From positions 1 to 64,000 of the forward strand of contig JAMCPL010000011.1 of assembly GCA_023379675.1 (NCBI GenBank): DNA of 64,000 nucleotides. The letters are read 5' to 3'. Below, in pieces: positions 1-8,465 of this stretch. Source of the stretch: Actinomycetota bacterium. Lineage in GTDB: Bacteria; Actinomycetota; Acidimicrobiia; Acidimicrobiales; JAMCPL01. Position 1 is the first letter of the stretch. The number at the start of each line of letters is the position of its first letter. The notes under the pieces were generated by a model. The model was not told the origin of the DNA. It worked only from the letters and a program-made list of their open reading frames with translations, and did no database searches. The position numbers were made by a program, and so were the translations under genes.

Positions 1-217
1 ACATCAGGGGTCACCTGTGGGGATCCAACTACAGCCACCTCCTATGGATATACCTACAACGCAGGAGGACTGAGGATGTCAGAGACCTCACCTGGTGGTA
101 CGACACAGCAGTTCACCTGGAACACCCTCTCTTCTGTTCCACAGCTTCTGATGGATGGATCCAATGCATACATCTATGGACCACAGACCAGTTCACTTGG
201 AAATGCACCGGTTGAAC
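1..217 (+). repeat. Perfect direct repeat, copy 1 (RHS core)
   Basis: Bases 1-217 are identical to 4075-4291 (offset 4074). The match stops exactly where the IS66-type element begins in the second copy, and may extend left of the window. Homologous recombination between the copies would delete the tip and the genes behind it. Confidence 0.97.
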
Positions 218-1140
218 AGATATCCCTTTCAGCTCCGAACTCCCAATCATCTGCCAGTTACCTGCTTTCAGATCCAGAAGGGGTAAGGCTCACCTTCAAC
301 TCATCAGGCACCATCACAGCAGATGCATCCTATGACGCCTATGGCAATGTGATCGGAGGAGGACTCTCCTCTGTCACCCCATTTGGATACGCAGGTGGAT
401 ACACAGACCCAACAGGTCTCATCTACCTGGTGAACCGCTACTACGATCCCTCTACGGGCCAGTTCCTCAGTGTAGATCCCCTCGTAGGTGTCACAGACCA
501 GCCCTATCAGTATGTGGGAGGGGACCCGGTGAACGGGAGCGACCCGAATGGTATGTGTGCCAGTGGTATAGGCCAGTTTACTAAGTGTAGCGCCCCGCAC
601 TTCACGCAGGTAGAAGAGGGAGGATTCTTTGGATTATTCGCGACAACCTTGTACGTCAATACCGAATTCTACGAGCTCGTAAACGGCGGGAAGTCAAGCC
701 TCGAAGATGAGCTGTATGTGCTCTGGTTCAACGTATACCAGACGCAATATAGCCCGAGTAACCCACATGTAGGCCAGCCCAGTGGCGCTACGGTCAATTG
801 GCTGCAGAATGGCCTTGTGTACGACGCGCAGTGGATGACTACAAACCAGCATGCCTGTAGCTTCCCGGGGCATTACTTCATGGAGTTTGCGTGCGGTGTG
901 GCAGAGGTACTATCCTTTTACAAAGGTGCCGGAGGTCAGGCAACGATGCAGGCCATCAAGATATTTCAGAACATGTATGGCCATGGTGATCAAAGTCTTG
1001 AATACCTCGTATATCACTACAGTGCTCAATACATCAACCTAGCTAATACGGCGTTGAAGCTGTATCAGAACATCATGAACGACATGAGCGACTATGCCGA
1101 TGCAGCATATGTCATCTCTTCTGGATGCTCTCTGTCATGA
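1..1140 (+). CDS. RHS repeat-associated core protein, 3' part with C-terminal tip (left-truncated by window)
   Basis: The reading frame is open from base 1, so only the last 379 codons are visible. It carries YD/RHS-type repeats and the end of the RHS-associated core: the segment with NRYYDPSTGQFLSVDP and then YQYVGGDPVNGSDPNG, the DPxG signature (bases 541-552) that closes the RHS shell. After it come about 195 residues (553-1137) of non-RHS sequence that I cannot assign to a toxin family. In RHS polymorphic toxins the core forms a cocoon and this tip is the variable effector, so a toxin role is inferred, not shown. A Kelch-like gene starts inside the stop codon, and a broken second RHS core with the same preceding sequence lies 4 kb downstream. 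An internal ATG at 76 is not a credible start because coding similarity continues upstream of it. Confidence 0.85.
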   Translation, partial: TSGVTCGDPTTATSYGYTYNAGGLRMSETSPGGTTQQFTWNTLSSVPQLLMDGSNAYIYGPQTSSLGNAPVEQISLSAPNSQSSASYLLSDPEGVRLTFNSSGTITADASYDAYGNVIGGGLSSVTPFGYAGGYTDPTGLIYLVNRYYDPSTGQFLSVDPLVGVTDQPYQYVGGDPVNGSDPNGMCASGIGQFTKCSAPHFTQVEEGGFFGLFATTLYVNTEFYELVNGGKSSLEDELYVLWFNVYQTQYSPSNPHVGQPSGATVNWLQNGLVYDAQWMTTNQHACSFPGHYFMEFACGVAEVLSFYKGAGGQATMQAIKIFQNMYGHGDQSLEYLVYHYSAQYINLANTALKLYQNIMNDMSDYADAAYVISSGCSLS

Positions 1141-2321
1141 TGCGATGCCATGTGGCGAAGACACTGAGTCTGGTGGGCATTATCGGCTGTGTTGCGCTGG
1201 CGGCAAGCTGTGGGCAACCTGCCGCTCGTCACGGGTGGTTCTGGAAGAGAGTATCTGTAAACTCTCACGCGCTTTTTCAGGGTGGCGAGCCTGACGTGAT
1301 CTGGTATAACGGTTGTACACGCAAGGTAGAACTGTATGAACTTAATACGGTGCCAAGTTCGCTCCATTATCCTCCAAATTTTGAAAACCAGACTATGTGG
1401 TCATGGAATGGATCACGGTGGAAAGCTGTTAGGTTGTCTATAGAATTGAACCCACCGGCCGACGGACAGTTCGCATGGAACAGCGTCGGCTGTACTGCAC
1501 TGTATGTGGACCTGGATGCCCAGTCTCACGGCGGCGTTCCCGTTAGATCGCGTCCTGGACAGACGTTTATGCCCACGTGGTCATGGAACGGCAAGAGCTG
1601 GAGCATTGTCAGTGTGACAAGTCCTGATATGCTCGGCGACATCCCGATGGTATACGATCCAGCTACACGAACGACCTTACTATATGGGTATATTCTTCAT
1701 CCTCCCAGGGAGGTAGGAGAGTGGCCCGTGCCCAAGGGCAATAGCGATCAAGTGATATCACAGCTCGCTCGAATTGAGTCATCATTAGCCCATGACGGCT
1801 TCCCGCGTCCAACGATTGACGCAACTGCTAGCACATGGACATTCAACGGACATAGCTGGGCAGAAGGGCATACCGGCAACGGTACGCCGAAGTTAGCGTC
1901 GTGGCCATCGGTGACGTACGATCCTTCCACTCGTAGCGTAGTGGTGTTTGGAGCGACATATCATCCCCGGGGATACCGCATAAGCCACAGAGGGAAGGTG
2001 AGCTACCAGACATGGTTATGGAACGGTAGCTGGAAAATGGCCAGGCCATACACTGTGCCCCATGTGGATACGGGGTTTGTAGCCATGGCGTACGACCCCT
2101 TGCTTAAAGGGGTGGTGCTCTACGACACACAGTCTCATGCAATCTGGCTCTGGACGGGTACGAACTGGGAAAGGCTAAGAACGGTGAACAGCGCGTACCC
2201 GCGGACTAGGATGAAACCATTAATGGTGTTCGACAACGCTACGGGGCAGCTTGTCCTAGCTGGAGGGAGTGGGTTTTCTTACACTTACAGAGGAAGCACA
2301 TGGGCGCTCGCTCGCCGCTGA
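1137..2321 (+). CDS. Kelch/beta-propeller-like secreted protein behind the RHS tip
   Basis: About 394 residues if started at the ATG at 1137, which overlaps the RHS stop (ATGA), suggesting translational coupling; an ATG at 1125 in the same frame is an alternative and neither has a clear ribosome site. The N-terminus is a hydrophobic signal segment ending in ALAASC, an imperfect lipobox, so export and perhaps lipid anchoring are likely. The rest repeats the pattern W-x-W-N-G-x-x-W (MWSWNG, TWSWNG, TWTFNG, TWLWNG, IWLWTG) alternating with YDP-x-T-x-x-x-V-L-x-G strands, as in Kelch propellers. Its position directly after a variable RHS tip is where an immunity gene usually sits, but Kelch lipoproteins are not a standard immunity fold, so this is a guess. 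Coding-like sequence continues past the stop in other frames, so the gene may be frameshifted. Confidence 0.7.
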   Translation: MMRCHVAKTLSLVGIIGCVALAASCGQPAARHGWFWKRVSVNSHALFQGGEPDVIWYNGCTRKVELYELNTVPSSLHYPPNFENQTMWSWNGSRWKAVRLSIELNPPADGQFAWNSVGCTALYVDLDAQSHGGVPVRSRPGQTFMPTWSWNGKSWSIVSVTSPDMLGDIPMVYDPATRTTLLYGYILHPPREVGEWPVPKGNSDQVISQLARIESSLAHDGFPRPTIDATASTWTFNGHSWAEGHTGNGTPKLASWPSVTYDPSTRSVVVFGATYHPRGYRISHRGKVSYQTWLWNGSWKMARPYTVPHVDTGFVAMAYDPLLKGVVLYDTQSHAIWLWTGTNWERLRTVNSAYPRTRMKPLMVFDNATGQLVLAGGSGFSYTYRGSTWALARR

Positions 2322-2631
2322 TCGAGAACCGTCAGGGTTCCATCGTTGCTCTTACCAGCTCATCCGGCAACGCAGTAGGGGTATCCCCCCGTTGACCGGA
2401 CACAACTGGGTGACTCGGGTAGTTGCCGACAACAGCTTCGGCAGAGTACCGCTTGTCTTCAAGGGTAAGATTGTAGGAAGTTCAAATGGTTCCTCGCAGT
2501 ACCTTGTTTACAGTCCCAATGAATGGGCCTTCGGCCAAGGGGTGCCCACGGGATGGAGTACTCTCTGGAATCCGCCGCCCGCTCTTCCCTGGTGGAAGAC
2601 GTTTCCCTATTCACCGATAGGTGCCGACTAA
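2322..2631 (+). pseudogene. Frameshifted continuation of the Kelch-like gene
   Basis: After the stop at 2321, coding-like sequence continues in the frame beginning at 2306 (reading SPLIENRQGSIVALTSSSG) and then, from about 2395, in a third frame (TGHNWVTRVVADNSFG, later YLVYSPNEWAFG) up to a stop at 2631. The amino-acid style matches the preceding propeller repeats (GHNW, YSPNEW). Two frameshifts would restore one longer gene. The alternative is a separate 120-codon gene starting at 2269; I consider that less likely because its first part overlaps the Kelch gene. Confidence 0.35.
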
Positions 2632-2633
2632 CG

Positions 2634-3488
2634 ATGACTTCGCTGCCGTCCAGCTCAAGTGCTGAAGATCTCATCCGTAGCGGACCGCGTCTTGACCAGC
2701 TGACTCATGCGTTGGAGCAGGCTCAACGCTCTCTGGCTGAACCACTTACTGAACAGAGACGCCAAGAAGGATGGACAGAAGATCGAAAAATGTTTGTTGT
2801 GTCCTACGTGGATGAGGTTGCGCATGCACTTGACGAGCACAAGTTACGGCTGGTGGAAGATCGTAACTGGATGCGTGACGGTGTATTCGATGCCGAATGG
2901 GGGATGGGGCCATATGCCTGGCAATGGAACAAATGGGCGGATGTGGTTCTCGGTGTGTCGAATGCTCTTTCAGATTACCAGCAAGGAGAGCAGTTTCTCC
3001 GTAAAGTGCTATCTACAATCAAGGCTCTCGAGTCAGGTGACGATGAAGGAGTGCAGCGTGATCAGGTCAAGGAGAAATATGTCGAGCTCCAGGTGCTGGT
3101 TCTGTTGCTTCATGGATTTGCGGAGAAACTTCTAGACGGGTTGCCCATTTCCTGGGAAGATCTCAGGGCGTTCCATGATGCAGTACTGCCCATTGGAGCT
3201 GGGTATTCCTGGTTTGATCCCGATGACGGTCGTTTAGGCGCGGGACCGCGCATCGATGAAGCCAGCACCTGGCACAAGGCAGCGATAGAGGAGATGGCTC
3301 TTGAGCACCCAGGTGACCTTGCGAGATTCCGTGCCCGCCTGCAGGAGCTGATAGCAGAGGAGTCAGCTCGGTACTTCGAGCAATCACAGATACCATCTGT
3401 TTGGACGATGATCGGAGAGCTCCACGGCAATTGTGTCGGTATGGCAAACAATGATGAGGCTCATGCAAAGCATTGGTCACGCCTATAA
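2634..3488 (+). CDS. Hypothetical mostly helical protein in RHS locus
   Basis: A 284-residue protein starting at the ATG at 2634, two bases after the preceding stop; the frame is open upstream to 2523 but the earlier part lies over other coding sequence. I do not recognise a family. It is soluble-looking, with charged amphipathic helices (for example the region with LDQLTHALEQAQRSLAEP and the final third with several EE and AR-rich helices) and no signal peptide. Its position after the RHS tip makes it a candidate immunity or accessory protein, or an orphan toxin remnant; this rests on context only. The last codons (NCVGMANNDE) are encoded by a 35-bp sequence repeated 72 bp downstream. Confidence 0.6.
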   Translation: MTSLPSSSSAEDLIRSGPRLDQLTHALEQAQRSLAEPLTEQRRQEGWTEDRKMFVVSYVDEVAHALDEHKLRLVEDRNWMRDGVFDAEWGMGPYAWQWNKWADVVLGVSNALSDYQQGEQFLRKVLSTIKALESGDDEGVQRDQVKEKYVELQVLVLLLHGFAEKLLDGLPISWEDLRAFHDAVLPIGAGYSWFDPDDGRLGAGPRIDEASTWHKAAIEEMALEHPGDLARFRARLQELIAEESARYFEQSQIPSVWTMIGELHGNCVGMANNDEAHAKHWSRL

Positions 3489-3531
3489 TAAAAGGTCGGC
3501 AATTGTGTCGGTATGGCAAACAATGATGAGG
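3425..3531 (+). repeat. Direct-repeat pair A (35 bp, 72-bp period)
   Basis: The 35 bases 3425-3459 recur perfectly at 3497-3531, separated by 37 unrelated bases. Copy 1 is the 3' end of the preceding gene; copy 2 lies behind its stop. Confidence 0.95.
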
Positions 3532-3649
3532 TCTGGGGCTGTCAACACTGAATCGAGCAGGAGATGACGAGCTGTCATGGTCCCATGGGAGGATCGCCAC
3601 TCTTCATTGCCGGAACACATATACCCGGGATCTCGGCTGCTCCCATCTT

Positions 3650-4291
3650 CACACCGCCAGCTACGAGCGGGACAGGCCAGACAAGTTGCACATCGCCACC
3701 TACACATACGATCCCTCGGGGCTTCCTGCATCTGAGAACTCCACCGTTCCGGTATCACCGACACCACCGGAACTGTGAGCCATCCCACCTCCACGGATGT
3801 ATCTTCGTATCTCTCCTACGATGCCGCAGGGGAACTCTGTTCCTCCTCCACACTTACACCCACCGCATCCACCGCAGCTGCCTGTGGACTCTCAAGTACC
3901 CCTGTATACGAATCAGGTGCAACCTCCACATATGGGTACAACCAAGATGGGGAGAGAACCTGTGCAACCCCAGCCAACTCCATCGGGGCCAGTTGTGCAT
4001 CACCTGATCCAGCATATGGATCCACCTACGGGTATAATCCATACATGGAGATGACCTGTGTGACTCCAGCCAATACATCAGGGGTCACCTGTGGGGATCC
4101 AACTACAGCCACCTCCTATGGATATACCTACAACGCAGGAGGACTGAGGATGTCAGAGACCTCACCTGGTGGTACGACACAGCAGTTCACCTGGAACACC
4201 CTCTCTTCTGTTCCACAGCTTCTGATGGATGGATCCAATGCATACATCTATGGACCACAGACCAGTTCACTTGGAAATGCACCGGTTGAAC
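3650..4291 (+). pseudogene. Broken second RHS core fragment
   Basis: RHS/YD-repeat coding sequence is visible in two frames: one reads TYTYDPSGLPASENS near 3690-3740, then the frame changes near 3735-3750 and continues as SGITDTTGTVSH, YLSYDAAGELC, STYGYNQDGERTC and YGYTYNAGGLRMSETSPGG up to 4291. The last 217 bases are identical to the start of the window. At 4292 an IS66-type element interrupts it, and the sequence beyond the element at 5196 is not RHS, so the 3' part with any tip is lost. A frame open from 3775 (GTG) to 4350 covers most of it but runs into the element. Confidence 0.8.
4075..4291 (+). repeat. Perfect direct repeat, copy 2 (RHS core)
   Basis: Identical to bases 1-217; ends at the left inverted repeat of the IS element. 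Confidence 0.97.
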
Positions 4292-5195
4292 GTAACCATT
4301 CAGGTACCCTGATGCTGCGACGGTTCCCGCCAGCGGGTCAGAGCGGATGATAGTGAAGCGGGGATCTCGGTAGCGATGGTGCGATCAGATGCGCATCGGT
4401 GTCGGCGTCTTCCAGGGTACCCAGGCGAACAGATGCAGTCAAGACATCCATCGCGTCGATGCCGTGCTTGGCAGCCTCGAGATGTAGAAGCGTTCCCTGG
4501 CTAGGCGTTTCGCACCAACGGCAGCCCGGAACGATCCAGAGATCTTCTGCCGAGTTGGCCATCCGCAGATCAGACTCGGCTTGGTTGTTGGAGAACGGGA
4601 CACGGAGGTCCTTCGCAAACAGCGTGACCTCCGGCAACAGGTCGCGTAGCGCCAAGGCGAGGTTGTAGGACTCCTTCTCCACGTAGTCCCGCTTGCGCCA
4701 GGTCGGCTCGGGATTGGCGTCTTGTCCCTCCTCCACTATTCTGACTATTCCTGCGTAATTTGCCGGGCTTCCTCCCCATTGCACGACGGGCCTTCCTGTT
4801 CGGACTCTCCTCTTTTGCAGGGCTACCGAAGGTGTCCGAGGACGGTGGCATGGACGAGTTCTGCGAGTTCCGGCCGGATTTCTTTTCCAACTCCACGATC
4901 CTTCGGACCATCACATCGTTTGCGTCTTTGAGCACCAAGACCTGCTGGAGCAGCACCAAGACCTGCTGGCGCAGCGCAGCGTTACCCGCTCACAACATTG
5001 CGTTCTCACGTGCTCCTCCGCATTGCTCTGCGGCTCGTCATTTGCCATGTCCTACTGTCTATCACATATCGCGCGGACAGTGGTGGATATTCGCGCGATC
5101 CGCGCGACGTCCAGGTCAGAGCAACAAAATGCATCCTTACACGTATGCCGTGATCAATGACAACCAGCACAGCATCAGGGTACCTGAATGGTTAC
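4292..5195. mobile_element. Short IS66-family element with perfect 26-bp inverted ends
   Basis: Bases 4292-4317 (GTAACCATTCAGGTACCCTG and six more) are the exact reverse complement of 5170-5195. Between them lies a minus-strand transposase remnant with IS66 hallmarks. At 904 bp it is about a third of a usual IS66 element, so it is an internally deleted, non-autonomous copy. No 8-bp target duplication is seen: GGTTGAAC lies on the left and AATGTATG on the right, and RHS sequence does not resume on the right, so a deletion or recombination followed insertion. Confidence 0.88.
4338..4959 (-). pseudogene. IS66 family transposase, internally deleted and frameshifted
   Basis: Two overlapping minus-strand frames hold opposite ends of an IS66 (TnpC) transposase. 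The upstream one (from 4959) has the N-terminal leucine-rich helix and the zinc/linker-type stretch LEKKSGRNSQNSSMPPSSD followed by GRKPGK. The downstream one (to 4338) has the C-terminal signature VPFSNNQAESDLRMAN, which resembles the family's NNxAExxLR motif with the catalytic-core end. The central RNase-H-like catalytic part is missing, so it cannot be active. A 21-bp in-frame duplication (4931-4948 and 4952-4969) gives a repeated QQVLVL in the first helix. Confidence 0.82.
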
Positions 5196-5289
5196 AATGT
5201 ATGGCTGGCTAATCGGTCAATATGCCCTAGTACCCAACGTGCTCGAAGAAGAGAGGAAGATATGGGCGTATTGTCGTGGATAAGCGATT

Positions 5290-5652
5290 TCAGCGTGCAG
5301 AGAGCGCTGAACGGTTTGCCCGCATCCTCGCTCCGAGCTTACGTCCCATTCGGAGCCATAGAGGATAGGTGGCAAAGAGGGCTACCGATAGCAGGTGCTT
5401 CTTGGCGGTGGTATCTACGTCGCTTAGCGGGAGCACTCCCGAGTTGAACATGAAATCTCGCCCGGATTTCGCTCCGAAGAACTGCCAGAAATGCCTTACC
5501 CATCCCAGGTTGAGATAGAGGGATATCGACACCAGCAGGAAAACCAACAATGTACCCATCTCCAGCTTCTTTGCTGTATCTTCATCCGATACCATCGAAT
5601 CAATAGCGATACCCGATGCCACCAGCAATGGCGGGTCAGCCAGAAAACTCAT
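5290..5652 (-). CDS. Small integral membrane protein, unknown function
   Basis: A 120-residue protein whose ATG (5652-5650) is preceded by a strong ribosome site, AAGGAGG ten bases upstream, which is the main reason to accept it. Two hydrophobic segments, about residues 33-50 (TLLVFLLVSISLYLNLGW) and 87-103 (HLLSVALFATYPLWL), suggest two membrane passes, with a basic C-terminus (RMGRKLGARMRANR). I do not recognise the family. It is the last gene in a minus-strand series behind the aldehyde dehydrogenase, about 105 bp away. Confidence 0.65.
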   Translation of the reverse strand: MSFLADPPLLVASGIAIDSMVSDEDTAKKLEMGTLLVFLLVSISLYLNLGWVRHFWQFFGAKSGRDFMFNSGVLPLSDVDTTAKKHLLSVALFATYPLWLRMGRKLGARMRANRSALSAR

Positions 5653-5757
5653 GTAATTACGACCTCCTTACTTGCCGGGACGTCCTGAACTTGAATCTAT
5701 TCAATCAACACACTAATGCGTACTCGGCACATTTACAAGATTGCCGGTGCCTCCCGA

Positions 5758-7287
5758 TCAAGACTCCACTCGGCTGCCATTCACGTACAGTGGTTGTCCG
5801 GTACTGTTGTATAAACCTGCACGCCCGGGCCGGTATAGTAGCCTTAGGCCTGTCTTCACCGCTCTGCTCAACCAGGAAGGCACGGGCATCCAGGAGGGTT
5901 CCCTTCCCAGTCCGAAGCGATCTTCGGCGACCGACTTTAGGTGGGACATCTCTTTCAACCCTTCAGGTCCGTGAGACCTGCCAAATCCCGAATCACCTAT
6001 ACCACCAAAGGGCAGTGCAGGTATTCCATAAGATATCATTACATCGTTTACGCATACATTGCCTGATCGGATACCAGCCACCAGTTTCTCGATTGTCCGG
6101 GGGTCTTTGGCAAAGATGGAGGCATTGAGCCCGTACCGGCTGTCATTGGCCAGCCTCAACGCCTCGTCCTCGTCCTCAACCTTCATGATCGGGAGCAATG
6201 GCCCGAAGGTCTCCTCTGTCATTACCGCCATCGAGTGGTCTACATCCAGAAGAACGGTAGGCTGTATTGAAGGCCTGCCGGCTACATCTACATGTTTGCC
6301 TCCGTAGGCCACTCTCGCTCCTTTGTCCAGAGCGTCGGCCAGATGACTGTCGATGATTCCGAGCTGACCTTCATGAATAACAGCTCCTACGTCGTCACCT
6401 GGTTCGTTGCCTTGACGGAGTCGGGCGGTCAGTGCCAACACCTTGTCCAGGAATATGTCGTAGACTTCTTTTACCGCATACACGCGTTCGGTAGCCATGC
6501 ACGTTTGCCCGCAATTAGTGAAGGAGCCCCATACGCATGCCCGTGCTGCTCTGTCGAGATCTGCGTCTTTGCACACGATGAATGGATCTTTTCCTCCCAA
6601 CTCCAGAAGCACCGGAGTCAAATGATCTGCGGCTGCACGCATTACGGCCTTCCCGCTCCTTACCGACCCGGTAAATGCTATCTTGTCCACGCCCGATCGT
6701 ACCAGGGCCTCACCGGTGGGCCCGTGCCCTGTGAGTACCTGCACCAAACCTTCCGGACCTCCTGCTCGAGCTATCAGCTTGGCGATAAGCACGCCGGTCT
6801 TTGGCGTGTATTCGGACGGTTTGAGTATGACCGAATTGCCTGCCGCCAGAGCAGTCGCCACAGGACCTATTGCAAGCACCAGCGGGTAGTTCCAGGGGCT
6901 GATCACGCCTATTACCCCAAGTGGCTCGTAGCGTATGCAGGCACGCTTATGGATCAACAACCCCGGGAATACCGACCGAGTATGCAGGATGTCCTGGGCA
7001 TGGGACGCGTAGTAACTGAGTACTTCGCAGGCCACAACCACCTCGCTTACAATTGCTTCGGTGATTACCTTACCGGTTTCCTCAGCTATGGTTTCGACCA
7101 TCTCGTCCATATGGTTTAGCAACTGGGAGCGGACAGCTCTCAGAAGCTGAGACCTTTCGGAGATAGGGACCGTTTTCCATGCAGTGAATGCAGATCGTGC
7201 CAGCTCGAGAGCGGATGCGACTACTGCTTCGTCGGCATCCTCTTTTACCAGCCTGTCCAACACAGTATCGTTTACCAGCTTATTCAT
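5758..7287 (-). CDS. NAD(P)+-dependent aldehyde dehydrogenase
   Basis: A 509-residue aldehyde dehydrogenase superfamily enzyme oxidising an aldehyde to its acid in the cytoplasm. Visible landmarks: cofactor-pocket PWNY at 131-134, KPSE near 156, the catalytic glutamate E229 in LLELGGKDP, and the nucleophile C263 in NCGQTCMA. The C-terminal tail of about 50 residues after the PEGLKEMSHLK segment is longer than in short family members and resembles that of actinobacterial GabD2-type enzymes, but the substrate cannot be told. The start is supported by GGAGG six bases before the ATG. It lies 16 bp behind the CrtC/AttH-like gene and is probably cotranscribed with it. Together with the nearby GMC oxidoreductase it could complete alcohol-to-acid oxidation (inference). 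Confidence 0.93.
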   Translation of the reverse strand: MNKLVNDTVLDRLVKEDADEAVVASALELARSAFTAWKTVPISERSQLLRAVRSQLLNHMDEMVETIAEETGKVITEAIVSEVVVACEVLSYYASHAQDILHTRSVFPGLLIHKRACIRYEPLGVIGVISPWNYPLVLAIGPVATALAAGNSVILKPSEYTPKTGVLIAKLIARAGGPEGLVQVLTGHGPTGEALVRSGVDKIAFTGSVRSGKAVMRAAADHLTPVLLELGGKDPFIVCKDADLDRAARACVWGSFTNCGQTCMATERVYAVKEVYDIFLDKVLALTARLRQGNEPGDDVGAVIHEGQLGIIDSHLADALDKGARVAYGGKHVDVAGRPSIQPTVLLDVDHSMAVMTEETFGPLLPIMKVEDEDEALRLANDSRYGLNASIFAKDPRTIEKLVAGIRSGNVCVNDVMISYGIPALPFGGIGDSGFGRSHGPEGLKEMSHLKSVAEDRFGLGREPSWMPVPSWLSRAVKTGLRLLYRPGRAGLYNSTGQPLYVNGSRVES

Positions 7288-7303
7288 GGTTTACCTCCGT
7301 TGT

Positions 7304-8323
7304 CTATGGCCTATCTCCTATTTCTGCGTGGGCACACCCATCCAGCATCCACTCGTTTTCGACCTTCCATCCGGATGCGGACTTGTGCTCAAGGATTATC
7401 TCGGCATCTGCCACCTCACAATTGGTGCATGTGACAGGTGAGCCGTCTGGATCCTTGTAAGCGACGGCGATCGCTTCGGTTTCCGGTATGGTGACATTCA
7501 CCCTCACCCGCCAGCGTCCGAGGGTTCCATATACTGACCAGCGGGGAAGGCCGAGCGAGGTTCTGAACAATGGTGCGACCAACATCGGGTCGCGGGGCCA
7601 GTCGGTATCGCCAAGTCTGAGCTGGAGAAGCGTGAATGGTGGTAGGGCGGACAGCCCAGGTCGAGTAGGCACTGCGGACACGATTTCCAGGACATTGCCG
7701 TCCCCTAGGTCTGCATGGAGCCATCCCCATTTCTTCGAGTTGCTGTGGGAATATATGTGGGCAAGGTTGCCTCTGGTCTGGCCGGACAGTTCGAAGGGAG
7801 CACTGGTGGTACCTTCGAGATGGATCTTCCCGGATACCGAGACACTCGGAATGGGAACCACCTGTGCTCCCGGGAGTATCTCTTTCGACCATGCCCAGGC
7901 AGGAAAGGTGAAGAGAGGTCTCGTGGCACCCTCGCCGTCCAGCGTCAGGTCCCATTGCAGCTGATGCAGCTTGCCCGACAATCGCGATGGCGTCAAAGTA
8001 ACACCGTTTACTGTCGGTATGAATGGGGTGGAACTATCCTCCCTATTCCAGCCAGACCCTTCATCATCTACTTCCACAGGACCGTAGCGTTCCATGACTG
8101 GGCATTCTCCCTTGTGGAACAAGGCAGCCCATCCATGCATGAACGGCTTTCCGGTTTCCCCGATGGGGGAGATCAGCTCATTATGCATCCAGAAACCGGA
8201 ACGGCTGCTGGGGTCTGATATTGTGGCGTACCAGACCTCCAAACGCCCGCGCTGGCGACGCCACTTCATGGAGAGCGTATCGCGGCCACTCGCGCTGTAT
8301 CCCATGCCGGTACTGTTTCCCAT
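7304..8323 (-). CDS. CrtC/AttH-like beta-barrel protein (lipocalin-like)
   Basis: A 339-residue protein with the pattern LEVWYATISDP followed by GFWMHNELISP near the N-terminus and a second beta-rich half, reminiscent of the hydroxyneurosporene synthase (CrtC)/AttH two-lipocalin fold found in many actinobacterial proteins of unknown role. Family assignment is from style, not from a decisive motif. Several starts are possible (8323, 8305, 8269); the first is kept because TAGGAG lies 14 bases upstream. The gene is divergent from the GH1 gene across 142 bp and probably heads an operon with the aldehyde dehydrogenase. A hydrophobic-ligand role would fit that neighbour, which is inference. Confidence 0.55.
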   Translation of the reverse strand: MGNSTGMGYSASGRDTLSMKWRRQRGRLEVWYATISDPSSRSGFWMHNELISPIGETGKPFMHGWAALFHKGECPVMERYGPVEVDDEGSGWNREDSSTPFIPTVNGVTLTPSRLSGKLHQLQWDLTLDGEGATRPLFTFPAWAWSKEILPGAQVVPIPSVSVSGKIHLEGTTSAPFELSGQTRGNLAHIYSHSNSKKWGWLHADLGDGNVLEIVSAVPTRPGLSALPPFTLLQLRLGDTDWPRDPMLVAPLFRTSLGLPRWSVYGTLGRWRVRVNVTIPETEAIAVAYKDPDGSPVTCTNCEVADAEIILEHKSASGWKVENEWMLDGCAHAEIGDRP

Positions 8324-8465
8324 TATTGTTAAAGTCTACTCCTACCATGGAGTACAGAGCGAAGCACGGAAGCAAGGTAAGGCATGTGGGAAAGCCAGGC
8401 ATAGCGGGTAAGCTGGATGGCTGTCAGGATCACTCTGGATATGCGCGCAGGGTGGATAATGTGCA

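Noticed and set aside
2269-2631. Independent 120-codon gene
   Set aside because: Its first part overlaps the Kelch gene; only the region after about 2395 looks coding, which fits a frameshifted tail better.
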